From contig JAWKRG010000003.1 in the NCBI GenBank assembly GCA_041389725.1, positions 558,001 to 622,000 on the forward strand: a stretch of 64,000 bases of DNA. Direction: 5' to 3'. Positions within the stretch are counted from its first letter, which is position 1; every line of letters starts with the position of its first letter. Origin of the DNA: Polyangiaceae bacterium. Lineage in GTDB: Bacteria; Myxococcota_A; Polyangia; Polyangiales; Polyangiaceae. The notes beneath the pieces are model-generated. The model was not told the DNA's origin. It ran no database searches and was given only the letters and a program-made list of their open reading frames with translations. Shown here one piece after another: positions 1 through 8,838 of this stretch. The position numbers were made by a program, and so were the translations under genes.

Positions 1-1035
1 ATGAAGGCGGTCGCTGAGAAGTTTCCTGCGGCATGCGTCACCGGTGCGAGCACCGCCGGGGAGTTCACTCAAACCGAGGAAGCCAAAGGCTCGGCCTGCG
101 TGTTCGCAGTGGGCGGTGATGTGATCGCGAACGGTGGATTCAGCAGCGGGCTCAGCCACTCCCCAGAGGCAGCGGTGCGAGACGCGCTCTCCCAGCTGCC
201 GGCAACCCCCGACGGTTTCCCCTTCGCGACGGCGATCATGCTGCTCGATCCCCTGACCGGTCGTGGGGAAGAAGCGACGCTGCTTGCGGCCACGATGTTG
301 GGAGAGGGCGTACCCCTGGCTGGCGGAGCCGCTGGCGACGACTTGGCGATGCGAAGCACCGTCGTCGGTCTAGGAAACCAAGTCGCGTCGGACTCGATTG
401 TCTTGCTGAAGCTGTTCACCAAGACGCCACTGGGCCTTGGCGTGTGCCATGGCCATCGCCCCTTGTCGCCCCCCCTTCGCGTGACCAAAGCGGAAGGCTC
501 GCTGGTGCACGAGATCGACGGACGTCCCGCCTGGCAGGTATGGGTGGAACAGGCGGGTGCCGCTGCCACTGCTCAAGGACTGGACCCCGCCGCCCTGAGC
601 GAGGACGAGGTGGGGGGCTTTCTGCTGCGCTATGAAGCTGGTTTGGCTGCAGGCAGGGATTTCAAGATCCGCGCGCCCCTAGCGCGCACACCGAGCGGCG
701 CGCTGTCCTTCGCCTGCGGCATTCCCGAGGGCGCGGAGCTCCGCATCACCGAGAGCGTGCCGGAGCGCCAAATCGACAGTGCGCGCGCCGCGGCAGAACG
801 AGCCCTTCAGGCGCTGGCGAATCGCCCCGTCGCGGGCGCGTTGGTGTTCGACTGCATCTGCCGCAACCTCATCCTGGGTGAGCGATTCCAAGAAGCCGTG
901 CAAGCCATGTCGACCACGCTCGGGGGCGCGCGGCTTGCCGGATTCGAAACCTACGGCGAGATCGCGCTGGAAGCCGGCGACATGTCTGGATTCCACAACA
1001 CCACCACGGTGGTCCTGGCGTTCCCCGAGGCTTGA
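1..1035 (+). CDS. FIST-domain signal-transduction protein (5' partial)
   Basis: The 344 visible residues match the FIST N and FIST C sensory domains, which are thought to bind small ligands such as amino acids and feed histidine kinases or cyclic-di-GMP enzymes. The N-terminal part shows the GASTAGE turn and the later GGAAGDD segment typical of FIST N. The last 80 residues (from about DSARAAAERAL to the YGEIA motif) match FIST C. Whole FIST proteins usually carry roughly 40-60 residues before the STAGE motif, so the ATG at base 1 is probably an internal Met and the gene begins outside the window. The stop overlaps a possible start of the next small ORF. The domain call is firm; the ligand and partner are unknown. 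Confidence 0.85.
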   Translation: MKAVAEKFPAACVTGASTAGEFTQTEEAKGSACVFAVGGDVIANGGFSSGLSHSPEAAVRDALSQLPATPDGFPFATAIMLLDPLTGRGEEATLLAATMLGEGVPLAGGAAGDDLAMRSTVVGLGNQVASDSIVLLKLFTKTPLGLGVCHGHRPLSPPLRVTKAEGSLVHEIDGRPAWQVWVEQAGAAATAQGLDPAALSEDEVGGFLLRYEAGLAAGRDFKIRAPLARTPSGALSFACGIPEGAELRITESVPERQIDSARAAAERALQALANRPVAGALVFDCICRNLILGERFQEAVQAMSTTLGGARLAGFETYGEIALEAGDMSGFHNTTTVVLAFPEA

Positions 1036-1043
1036 CGGGGACC

Positions 1044-1289
1044 GTGGGCGATCCAACCGGCCTTCAAGTGACGCATGCTGCGCTGGCGGAACTCCTCGCG
1101 CCAGCACTGGGTGACGTCAAAGCCAAGGACGTGATTCAGGCAGCCGCGGAGCAGTTGCACCTCGAACACGGCCCGCTCACTCGCGACCAAGCACTGGCGC
1201 TCCTGGACCATATTGCCCTCGGGCCGGGTCTCGTCGGCATCAGCGCGCGTTTCGTGAAGTCTCGCCTGATCCTGCGCTGGTTCACCTAG
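1044..1289 (+). CDS. Small hypothetical protein behind the FIST gene
   Basis: A short ORF of about 81 residues follows the FIST gene directly. It can begin at GTG 1044, with a GGGG run just upstream, or at TTG 1032, which overlaps the FIST stop as TTGA; the GTG is chosen as the commoner start. The product is predicted soluble and mostly helical, with leucine/alanine-rich helices and a basic C-terminal end (KSRLILRW). No family is recognised. Tight linkage suggests it is co-translated with the FIST protein and could be its partner, but that is inference. It could also be spurious, since GC-rich DNA gives many open frames. Confidence 0.45.
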   Translation: MGDPTGLQVTHAALAELLAPALGDVKAKDVIQAAAEQLHLEHGPLTRDQALALLDHIALGPGLVGISARFVKSRLILRWFT

Positions 1290-1334
1290 CAAGCGGTTGA
1301 AAACAGTCTGCTACCGTGCCCGTGCACGAGGCTT

Positions 1335-1350
1335 CGTTGGAGAACCAACG
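1335..1350. terminator. Hairpin between convergent genes
   Basis: CGTTGG and CCAACG form a six-base stem closed by AGAA, in the short gap between the plus-strand small ORF and the minus-strand RlpA-like gene. Only a weak T run follows, so a bidirectional terminator role is a guess from placement. Confidence 0.3.
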
Positions 1351-1373
1351 CTGCCAAGTTTCTCAACGACGCG

Positions 1374-1859
1374 CTAGCGCTTTCGCGCGGCGCCGAGTTC
1401 CAGCACTTCCACGCGCACGGTCACGACGCCGGCCCGCATCATGTCGAGCTGCTCGGCCGCCGCGCGGGACAGATCGATGATGCGCCCTCCACCCGCGAAA
1501 GGCCCACGGTCATTGATGACGACGATTACGTGCCGTCCCGTGTCTTCGCGAATGACCCGAACCTTGCTGCCAAAGGGCAGCTTCCTGTGCGCAGCGGTCA
1601 GGGCGGTGGGCCGGTAGGGCTCACCGCTGGCCGTGGGTCGGCCTGCGAGCCTGTCCGAGTAGTACGTGGCCTTGCCGCGCTCGACGCTCAGGGGAACAGC
1701 CGACGTCGACCCGGGCGAGGATTGGGCGTTCGCGGGCACTACGGAGTCGGCAGGCCAGTGCCCTCTGCCTGTGGACAGCTCGGGACCCGGCTCGCGCACG
1801 GGTCGGTCTGGCGCACAAGCCAAAGCAGCCAGCGCCAGGAGCCAGCGAGCACGCGCCAT
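1374..1859 (-). CDS. RlpA-like double-psi beta-barrel lipoprotein
   Basis: This is a 161-residue septal-ring lytic transglycosylase (RlpA) type protein. The frame is open further upstream, but the ATG at 1859 is preferred because it starts a short lipoprotein signal (MARARWLLALAALAC) and lies 8 bases past the stop of the upstream kinase gene. The double-psi beta-barrel is clear: GKATYYSDRLAGRPTASGE, then the LPFGSKVRV strand and the VVINDRGPF motif holding the catalytic-type Asp, then IIDLSRAAAEQL. RlpA proteins act in the periplasm on peptidoglycan strands lacking stem peptides. No SPOR domain is present. Its position behind a membrane Ser/Thr kinase suggests shared transcription. Confidence 0.88.
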   Translation of the reverse strand: MARARWLLALAALACAPDRPVREPGPELSTGRGHWPADSVVPANAQSSPGSTSAVPLSVERGKATYYSDRLAGRPTASGEPYRPTALTAAHRKLPFGSKVRVIREDTGRHVIVVINDRGPFAGGGRIIDLSRAAAEQLDMMRAGVVTVRVEVLELGAARKR

Positions 1860-1867
1860 GATCCCAT

Positions 1868-3994
1868 TCACTGCGTATGCACGGGTTTGGGTTTCTTGAT
1901 CTCGCGCAAAGACTGCAAGCGGCCGCTGCCGCCGAACACGTACTCGACCGTCGCCCAAGAAAAGGCGCTGTCTCGAAACCGCAACTGTTCACACTCGGCG
2001 ATCCAGGCGGCGTTCTCGCGGAAGCGCTGCGGCTCATCGTTGCCGATACGCCGGGGCCCCTTCTTCTCGGGCGGTTTGACGGACACACCGCAGCTGTCGA
2101 TCACGAACCACTGATTAGGAAAGCGGGTGAAGCTCTCCTCGAGTTGTTGCTGCAGGTCCTCTTTGCGTAGCAGCTTGTCGTCGACGTCCACCATCTCCGA
2201 CACGAAGGTGCCAAACTGCGACGTGTCCTTGCGATTGAGCGCGGCCTCGACGCCCACCAGGCGCTTCGCCGTGGCTTTGAGCCAGGTGCGATTCATGTTG
2301 GCGCTGCGCAAGGCGACCTCGCGGCTACAACACTGGGCGCCGCGATCGGGAACGCCCTGAGTGCTCACCGCCACTGCCCGCACGGCGCAGCTCGCCCCGC
2401 CACGCACGACGAAACCCGAGGGATGTGCGGAGAGCGTCCAGGAGGAGGTTCTACCGATGTCAGGATAGAGTTCGCAGGCGCGGGCCCATTGGGCTTCGGA
2501 ACACAGACTGAGCCCCGACTGCGCGCACAACGCCTGCGCCTCTGCCAGAGACTTGCCGTGGGCGCCGTCCAATCGCTGAACGCGGTAGTCGTCGAGCCAA
2601 CGCTCGTCGTTGGCCACCGTTCCCTGAGCAACGGGGCGCGGCGGCGTGCTGGTCAGCAGAGTTTCCTGCGGCACGCTGGCGGTCGGTTCAACGCTGGGTG
2701 CGGCCGTCGCAGAAACATCTGCAAGCACAGAGGGCTGTGTCACTGGCGCCGCCACCGGTGGGCGCAGCACCACAGTGGTCAGCATCACGATGGCGACGCC
2801 CAGCAGCGTCGCGCCCACGGCCACCACGCCGATGGTGAGCGGCGTCACGGCTCGATGCGGCTCGGGCGCCGGGATGGCCTCGAGGGGCAACTGCGTGCTG
2901 CTGGAGAGCTCCGTGGGCGCGGGTTGGCGTTCCACGTCGGCCAGAGACCGCGGCCCCACGACGGGGCGAGTGCCATCGGACTCCACTTCGAACTGCAGGG
3001 GCTCACGGGTCGCTGAATCGAGCTTGGTGCGTGAGCTCTGCGGACTCGATAGCTCCGCGAGTCCGCACGCCGCGAGGATCTCGTTCCACAGATCACGCAC
3101 ACTGCGGTGCCGTGCCTTGGGCTCCACTGCCAGGGCGCGCAGCAGCACCTCCTCCAAGCCCTCGGGCGCGCCTTCGTAGCCCAAGGTCTTCAGTGTCGGC
3201 CGGTGATTGGGATCCGCGGACGCGACGAACAGCTCGGCCACGTCGCTTCCGAGTAGCGCGCGCTTGCCCGACACCACTTCCACCAGCACCAGGGCGAGGG
3301 CAAAAACGTCCGTCCAGGGCCCGGTTGCGCCGTAGCGCCGCGAGAATTGTTCGGGCGCGCCGTAGGGCGCCGTGAAGGCCTGGATGTGATTGCCCGTGCT
3401 CTCGAAGACGTTGCTCGTGCCCTTGGCTTCGTCCAGCACCTTGGCAATGCCGAAATCCAGGACCTTCATCGTGGTCTGCCCACCCACCTGCGTCAGAAAC
3501 AGATTGGCTGGCTTGACGTCGCGATGAGCGATGCCCTGATCGTGCGCGATGCGCAGCGCGCGTGCGACGGGATCGAGAAGGTCGATGGCTTCGCCCAAGG
3601 ATCGGCCGCCGAGGCCCGCCTTCTCGCGCTCCTCCAGATCCGTCTCCAAGCTCTTGCCGTCGAGCCACTCGAGCACCAAGTACGGAGTCCAGGTCCCGTT
3701 CGGGGAGTCGGCAGCGCCCACATCGAGGGCCTGCACGATACCCGTCGTCGCCCGACTGAGGCGGTGCAACAGACGGCCTTCTTCCATGAAGCTCTCGAAG
3801 AAGCGTGCGCGCTGCTTGCCTTCCAGCGTCTCGGGCACGCGGAGGAACTTGACGGCAACGTCCTCGGAGAAACCCAAATGATGCGCGCGGTACACCACGG
3901 AGAAGCCGCCTTCGCCGACGAGCGCGTCGATGCGGTACTTTTCGTCCAGGGTGGCGCCAACCCAGCCGAAGGGATCTTTGGGTTTGTCCGACAT
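1868..3994 (-). CDS. Ser/Thr protein kinase with FGE/sulfatase-like outer domain
   Basis: A 708-residue membrane kinase. The catalytic domain spans about 20-310: glycine loop LVGEGGFSVVY (25-35), ATP lysine in AVKF (49), catalytic HRDVKPAN (157-164), DFG (180-182) and the APE-like GAPEQF. A Pro/Ser-rich linker leads to one membrane helix at about 384-410. The outer part has a short segment at about 480-558 (LAEAQALCAQ, then SLCSEAQWARACE, then FVVRGGASC) that resembles the C-type-lectin/formylglycine-generating-enzyme fold, then an unrecognised C-terminal domain of 140 residues. Kinases with FGE-like extracellular domains are a myxobacterial speciality. It starts 51 bases below the hutF stop and is followed closely by the RlpA gene, so it may sense the cell wall. 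Confidence 0.93.
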   Translation of the reverse strand: MSDKPKDPFGWVGATLDEKYRIDALVGEGGFSVVYRAHHLGFSEDVAVKFLRVPETLEGKQRARFFESFMEEGRLLHRLSRATTGIVQALDVGAADSPNGTWTPYLVLEWLDGKSLETDLEEREKAGLGGRSLGEAIDLLDPVARALRIAHDQGIAHRDVKPANLFLTQVGGQTTMKVLDFGIAKVLDEAKGTSNVFESTGNHIQAFTAPYGAPEQFSRRYGATGPWTDVFALALVLVEVVSGKRALLGSDVAELFVASADPNHRPTLKTLGYEGAPEGLEEVLLRALAVEPKARHRSVRDLWNEILAACGLAELSSPQSSRTKLDSATREPLQFEVESDGTRPVVGPRSLADVERQPAPTELSSSTQLPLEAIPAPEPHRAVTPLTIGVVAVGATLLGVAIVMLTTVVLRPPVAAPVTQPSVLADVSATAAPSVEPTASVPQETLLTSTPPRPVAQGTVANDERWLDDYRVQRLDGAHGKSLAEAQALCAQSGLSLCSEAQWARACELYPDIGRTSSWTLSAHPSGFVVRGGASCAVRAVAVSTQGVPDRGAQCCSREVALRSANMNRTWLKATAKRLVGVEAALNRKDTSQFGTFVSEMVDVDDKLLRKEDLQQQLEESFTRFPNQWFVIDSCGVSVKPPEKKGPRRIGNDEPQRFRENAAWIAECEQLRFRDSAFSWATVEYVFGGSGRLQSLREIKKPKPVHTQ

Positions 3995-4045
3995 GACTCG
4001 GAAAAGCGAATCATAGACCGCTCAGCGAGAGCTTTTCGAGTCGTG

Positions 4046-5407
4046 TCAGCGAATTCGGCTCAGAGCGCGAAGATATGCCGCCGTCAGGGCATCACGGTGT
4101 GGGTGTATGCCCGACCGTACCACCCAATTCCCGCCCACCATCACGTCGCGCACCGCGCCCCGTCGCGCGGTGAACACCCACGCGTCCAGTTGCTGTTCAC
4201 GCGCGAGCCCCGCTAGCACGCTACGCTCGTCGTCGAGCACGATCAGATCGGCGCGCATCCCGGGCTCGAGGGTGCCCACGCATCGCCCCAAGGCTCGACT
4301 CGCGCTCGCACCGACGTCGAGCAGTAGGCGCATTGCAACCGAGGGCTGCGCGCCATGGGCGAGCACGCTGCGTTCGCGCCGCAGCAGCCGTTGTTCGTAC
4401 TCGAGCCAACGCAACTCCTCGCTGGGGTCGACGCCCACCTGACTATCCGAACCAATGCCCCAGGGAATGCCCGCGTCTAGCAGGCCACGAATCGGCGCAA
4501 ATCCGTCACCAAGGTTCGCCTCGGTCGTCGGGCACAGCGCCACGCACGCCCCGGTGTTCGCCAACCGCACGAGTTCGGCGTCCGTCACGTGAGTCGCGTG
4601 CACCAAGCACCAGCGCGCGTCCACGGCCTGGGTCGCGATCAGATGCTCGACGGGAGGCGCCCCGAAGTGCGCCTGACACTCTTCGACTTCACGGACTTGC
4701 TCGGCGACGTGGATGTGGACTGGCGAAGTGGGCTCCAGCGCGGCCACTAGCTCAGTCAGCGACTGGGCGGGCACCGCACGCAGGCTGTGGGGTGCGATGC
4801 CCAGCTGCGCGTTCGGATCCCCAGCTATCGCGGCGCGCACGTCGTCCGCGATTCGGAGCAGCTGCTGCACACTGCAAACGAACCTTCGCTGCTCTGCCCC
4901 GGCCGGCGCCCCATCGAAACCGCTGGTCTGATACAGCACGGGCAGGATGCTGACCCCCATTCCGACACTGCGCGCCGCTTCCAGCAGCTGTAGCGACATC
5001 TCGGCAGGCGCGGCGTAGGGCTCTCCAGTCGGTTGATGGTGAAGGTAGTGGAACTCGCCCACGCTGGTGTAGCCGGCCTCCAGCAGCTCTGCGTAGAGAT
5101 ACGCTGCAATGTCTCGCACGTCCTCGGGCTGAAGGCGCTCCACGGACGCGTACATCAGCTCCCGCCAAGTCCAGAAGCTATCGCGGCTCCCCCGTGCAGC
5201 CTCGGCCCGCCCCACCAGTGCGCGCTGGAAGGCGTGCGAGTGCAGGTTCGGGATCCCAGGCACGGCAAACCCAGAGCAGGCGCTGACCGCCTCGGCCGGC
5301 GCTTCACTCTGCACGGACGCGACGAAGCCTCGCTCGTCCACCTTCATGAACGCCGGGCTGCGGATGCCCGCGGGCGTCAGCAGCGCGTCGAAGCGATACC
5401 AGGTCAT
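4046..5407 (-). CDS. hutF: Formimidoylglutamate deiminase HutF
   Basis: This 453-residue amidohydrolase converts N-formimidoyl-L-glutamate to N-formyl-L-glutamate and ammonia in the five-step histidine degradation route. Metal ligands typical of the family are present: the HSH pair in NLHSHAFQR (56-58), the histidine in HIHVAEQ, the downstream histidines in LVHATHVTDAE, and the aspartate in GIGSDSQVGVDP. The opening VPGIPNLHSHAFQRAL and the final EPGMRADLIVLDD are standard for HutF. The start overlaps the hutG stop by four bases (ATGA), so the two steps are translationally coupled. hutH, hutU and hutI are not in the window. Confidence 0.95.
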   Translation of the reverse strand: MTWYRFDALLTPAGIRSPAFMKVDERGFVASVQSEAPAEAVSACSGFAVPGIPNLHSHAFQRALVGRAEAARGSRDSFWTWRELMYASVERLQPEDVRDIAAYLYAELLEAGYTSVGEFHYLHHQPTGEPYAAPAEMSLQLLEAARSVGMGVSILPVLYQTSGFDGAPAGAEQRRFVCSVQQLLRIADDVRAAIAGDPNAQLGIAPHSLRAVPAQSLTELVAALEPTSPVHIHVAEQVREVEECQAHFGAPPVEHLIATQAVDARWCLVHATHVTDAELVRLANTGACVALCPTTEANLGDGFAPIRGLLDAGIPWGIGSDSQVGVDPSEELRWLEYEQRLLRRERSVLAHGAQPSVAMRLLLDVGASASRALGRCVGTLEPGMRADLIVLDDERSVLAGLAREQQLDAWVFTARRGAVRDVMVGGNWVVRSGIHPHRDALTAAYLRALSRIR

Positions 5408-6210
5408 GACTCACGCCCCTCGGCGAAGGCCAAGCAGGCCTGCAGCGCACGCTGCAGGGTGGGCCGCAAGCGCCGCGCACGCTCCTCGACGAAGTCGAAG
5501 GGCGGCGCTTCGTTCATGTAGTTCTTCTGAGCCAGCTCCAACTGCAGGGCTGAGACGCCAGCTTCGGGGCGCCCGTAGTGACGCGTGATGTATCCACCCT
5601 TGAAACGCCCGTCACGCACCACGGAATAGCCGCCCTCGTTCGCTTCCAGGGTCGCGTGCACGCGATCGGCAAGCGCCGCTTCCGCGCTCTGGCCTCCGGC
5701 GGTCCCCAGGTTCAGATCCGGCAGCTCGCCGTCGAAGAAGCGCGGAACCCGACTGCGAATGCTGTGCGCGTCGAACAGCACCACCCGCGGGAAGCGGGCG
5801 CGCAGGCGCTCCAACTGCTCCTGCAAGCACTGGTGGTAGGGCGCGAAGTAGCGTTCCTGACGCGCTCGCACCTCGTCGTCGGAAGGCGACTGCCCGGGCA
5901 GGTAGACTTCACCTCGGTCGAAGGTCGTCGTAGGACAAAGACCCGTGTTGTCCGCGCCGGGGTAGAGCACATGGCCCTCGGGGTCGCGATTGAGGTCGAT
6001 TACGAAGCGCGACAAGCGTGCAACGAGCACCGTCGCGCCGAGCGCTCGCGCAAAATCGTACAAGCGCGCGACGTGAAAGTCCGTGTCGGGAACGGCGCGC
6101 CCTTCCGCCGTCATGCGCTGGGCTAGCTCCGCTGGCAGCATGGTGCCGTCGTGGGGACACGACAGCAAGAGCGGCCGCGTACCAAGGGTCAGCTCGAAGA
6201 CCTCGCTCAT
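5404..6210 (-). CDS. hutG: N-formylglutamate deformylase HutG
   Basis: This 268-residue enzyme of the N-formylglutamate amidohydrolase family releases formate from N-formylglutamate, the step after HutF. Visible family motifs are SCPHDGTMLP near the N-terminus, SRFVIDLNRDPEG, and LFDAHSIRSRVPRFF with the DLNLGT segment after it. The frame is open for another 97 codons upstream, but that stretch is arginine-rich noise read across the end of the previous gene. The ATG at 6210 has GAGG six bases upstream and overlaps the PHP gene stop by four bases (ATGA). The enzyme acts in the cytoplasm. Confidence 0.95.
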   Translation of the reverse strand: MSEVFELTLGTRPLLLSCPHDGTMLPAELAQRMTAEGRAVPDTDFHVARLYDFARALGATVLVARLSRFVIDLNRDPEGHVLYPGADNTGLCPTTTFDRGEVYLPGQSPSDDEVRARQERYFAPYHQCLQEQLERLRARFPRVVLFDAHSIRSRVPRFFDGELPDLNLGTAGGQSAEAALADRVHATLEANEGGYSVVRDGRFKGGYITRHYGRPEAGVSALQLELAQKNYMNEAPPFDFVEERARRLRPTLQRALQACLAFAEGRES

Positions 6211-7889
6211 GCGCAGCCTCGACCACGCGAGTGCGCACGACGACGCGAGTGCGCGCGACGACGCCCGCGGCGGGCTCGCCCGCGCAGGAAAAGACCGAAC
6301 AACAACAGCGCTGCGGCACCCCAGGACCCCTGCGCCCGCGGCACGCCGCAACCGCAGCCACCCGCTGGCTCGGGAGACGCACCTGGCCCCGTCGACGCGT
6401 CGGCGCCGCCGTCCACGTCCGCATCGACGCCGGCGTCCTCGACGGCGGGCGCGCGGAGCCAAAGGTGACTGGTGAGCGTGCGACGAACACTGTCGTCCCA
6501 CACCTCCGCGCGGTAGCGATCTTCGCCGCTAGCGGGTGCAGAGACTTGCAGCGTGTGGCTGAAGGGATTCGAGTCGATTGCGACCTGCTCCAGCGCCTTC
6601 CCGTTCTTGACGAAACGCACGAAGCGCCCTTGCCCCGCCGTGACCTTGGCCGTCCAGGTCACGCTGGCTGCCACGACCGTGTCACCAGTGGGCTCGACAC
6701 TGGCGGCGATCTCTACCATCGGCTCTTGGGGTCCCCACAGCTTCACGACCGTGCGCCCGCTGCACACTCCGTCGACGATGCCCTGCACGCTCAACTCGTC
6801 GGCGAACACCAGGGTCGTCGGATCGCCGATGGGACTCTGGAACAAAGTCAGATCCACCCCCGCGCGATGATCGTCACTGCCGCCGATGGCGGGCAGGTGG
6901 TAGCCCTGATCCAAGAGCTCGTCCCAGTAGTCGATCGCTTTCTTCTTGCCGAGGTAGTCGATGGTCGAGGGCGTCCCGGTCATGACTTCCACGGCGGATA
7001 GCAGCCCCGGATCCAGGTCGTGCTTCCAGGCGCATCCAATGCACAAGTCCCCTATGTCCAGCGTCGGGTGATTGACGGAGACCAACGCGCCTTGGTCTCG
7101 CAATGCTTTCACCGATGCCTCGATGGTGACGCCGGGCTGTCCGATCTTGTGGTCGACCCAGTTGCTGATCCCAATGGCGTTGGCGTGCCCGGCGTAGGTG
7201 GTGAACTCCATGCCGGGCATGAACAGTAGCTGCGGGTGCCGGCTCTGCGCGTCGACGAAGAAGTCCAACTGCGTCAAGGTGTTGTGATCGCTGATCAGCA
7301 CGAAATCCAAGCCGCGCCCACGGGCGAAGGTCGCGATCTCGTCCAAGGGCGGGCGCGCGTCCCCACTCTCCAGGGAGTGCACGTGGAAGTCCCCGGCGTA
7401 CCAGCGACTGTCCGTGCTCAAGGGCGCCGACGCAACATAGGTCGCGCGCTCCGTCTGGGGCGCCAGCGTCGGCGCATCGCGCAGCGTCACCGTGATCTCG
7501 TAGCTCGCCGGCACTTGTTTGATCAGCGCCTTGCCCACGACGACTTGCCACGTTCCCACCGGCAGCGGGCCCGGCACGTAGCTGCGACTCGCCGCGAGCT
7601 CACCGATGATCGCGGGCTCCTTGTTGCCCCCACCCCAACCTCGAAAGCCTTGCGGATCGTTCACGCCGAAATCGAGGACGTTGTCGGCCGCGATCGAAAC
7701 GTGACTTACCTCGATCTCCTTCGTGCCCACCGGCACGTCGAAGGGGACGAAGAAATGATCCGCCCCCGTCGCTGGCGCATCGCCATTGAGCTTCAGCGTC
7801 GTCTCGGCGGCACGCGCATCCCAGCCCGCGAGCAGAACGCAGACGAAAAGGCTGACCCTCAGGCCCCAGTTGCGGCGCGCGCGCATCAT
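6207..7889 (-). CDS. Secreted CehA/McbA-type PHP phosphoesterase-like hydrolase with MYXO-CTERM-like tail
   Basis: About 560 residues. The ATG at 7889 is chosen because GAGG lies five bases upstream and a signal peptide begins there (MMRARRNWGLRVSLFVC...). A GTG at 7907 is possible. After an N-terminal beta-sandwich-like region comes a PHP metal-site domain: DFHVHSLE, then ISDHN, then GMEFTTYAGHANAIG, then SVNHP, then GGSDDH, as in CehA/McbA metallohydrolases. The C-terminus has EPAGGCGCG, a hydrophobic helix and an Arg cluster, a MYXO-CTERM-like sorting signal for surface display. The stop overlaps hutG by four bases. Why an exported hydrolase leads a histidine-degradation operon is unclear; release of a histidine-containing substrate is speculation. 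Confidence 0.85.
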   Translation of the reverse strand: MMRARRNWGLRVSLFVCVLLAGWDARAAETTLKLNGDAPATGADHFFVPFDVPVGTKEIEVSHVSIAADNVLDFGVNDPQGFRGWGGGNKEPAIIGELAASRSYVPGPLPVGTWQVVVGKALIKQVPASYEITVTLRDAPTLAPQTERATYVASAPLSTDSRWYAGDFHVHSLESGDARPPLDEIATFARGRGLDFVLISDHNTLTQLDFFVDAQSRHPQLLFMPGMEFTTYAGHANAIGISNWVDHKIGQPGVTIEASVKALRDQGALVSVNHPTLDIGDLCIGCAWKHDLDPGLLSAVEVMTGTPSTIDYLGKKKAIDYWDELLDQGYHLPAIGGSDDHRAGVDLTLFQSPIGDPTTLVFADELSVQGIVDGVCSGRTVVKLWGPQEPMVEIAASVEPTGDTVVAASVTWTAKVTAGQGRFVRFVKNGKALEQVAIDSNPFSHTLQVSAPASGEDRYRAEVWDDSVRRTLTSHLWLRAPAVEDAGVDADVDGGADASTGPGASPEPAGGCGCGVPRAQGSWGAAALLLFGLFLRGRARRGRRRAHSRRRAHSRGRGCA

Positions 7890-7995
7890 CCTGTCCTCAT
7901 CTTTCACCGGCTCCGGTCACCCGCCAAACGCGAGCACTGGCGGGCGTACGCCGGAAGCATAGCGAGGACCTCGGCCAGGGCGCTATGCTGCGGGG

Positions 7996-8838
7996 GTGAG
8001 CCGACCGTTTCGTGGTTGGGAACAGGCCCTGGATCCCCTGGTGGACGACGAAATCCACCAGCGCGTGGATGCCCTCGACTTGCGCTTGAACGCCTATGGC
8101 TACGACCGTTGGGGCGCGTCCCCCGCTGCGGCCAAACGCCTCCTAGTGCTGGTGCGCTGGCTCTACCGCCACTACTTCCGCGTGGAGTGCCATGGCCTCG
8201 CCAACGTCCCGCCCGGTCGCGTGCTCTTGATCAGCAACCACAGCGCGCAGTTGGCCTACGACGGCATGCTGATCGCCGCGGCCATGGTGCTGGAAGCGAA
8301 TCCGCCTCGCTTCGTGCGCGCGATGATCGAACGCTTCTTCGCCCAGCCCGCCTTCGTGAACGTGATGATGACGCGCATGGGGCAATTGATCGGCATTCCA
8401 GAGAACGGTCGTCGCTTGTTGGTCGAGGACGATGCGGCGGTGTTGGTCTTTCCAGAAGGCGAACGGGGCGGCGGCAAGTTGTTCCGTGACCGCTACAAGA
8501 TCATGGGCTTTGGCCAGGGCTTCATGCGCCTCGCGCTCGCGACGCGCACCCCCATCGTGCCCGTAGGGTTCGTCGGCGGTGAAGAGATGTGTCCCAGCTT
8601 CTCGCGCATGCCGCCGATCGCGAAGCTGCTCGGCATTCCCTACGCGCCGCTGACCCCGACCCTGGTGCCGCTTCCGCTACCAGCAAAGGTGCACATCCTG
8701 TTCGGTGAGCCCTTGCACTTCGATGGCAACGGGCGCGAGGACGACGACGTGCTGCGCGCCATGGTCGAGCAGGTGGAATCGGCCGTGGCCGGACTCTTGG
8801 CGCGAGGGCTCGAGACGCGCAAAGCGGTGTTCTTCTGA
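7996..8838 (+). CDS. Lysophospholipid acyltransferase-family protein (PlsC-like)
   Basis: This 280-residue LPLAT-fold acyltransferase begins at GTG; no upstream alternative fits the divergent promoter gap. The acceptor motif is SNHSAQLAYDG, with six residues between His and Asp instead of the classical four, as in the diacylglycerol-acyltransferase-like LPLAT group. The second motif is VFPEGERGGGKLF. The rest follows the family: an RFF segment, an IGIPENGRRLL segment and a VPVGFVGGEE strand. It probably transfers an acyl group to a lysolipid or glycerolipid at the inner membrane. Its stop shares one base with the next start (TGATG), so it is coupled to the epimerase gene. A similar epimerase/acyltransferase pairing occurs in actinobacteria. 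Confidence 0.88.
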   Translation: MSRPFRGWEQALDPLVDDEIHQRVDALDLRLNAYGYDRWGASPAAAKRLLVLVRWLYRHYFRVECHGLANVPPGRVLLISNHSAQLAYDGMLIAAAMVLEANPPRFVRAMIERFFAQPAFVNVMMTRMGQLIGIPENGRRLLVEDDAAVLVFPEGERGGGKLFRDRYKIMGFGQGFMRLALATRTPIVPVGFVGGEEMCPSFSRMPPIAKLLGIPYAPLTPTLVPLPLPAKVHILFGEPLHFDGNGREDDDVLRAMVEQVESAVAGLLARGLETRKAVFF

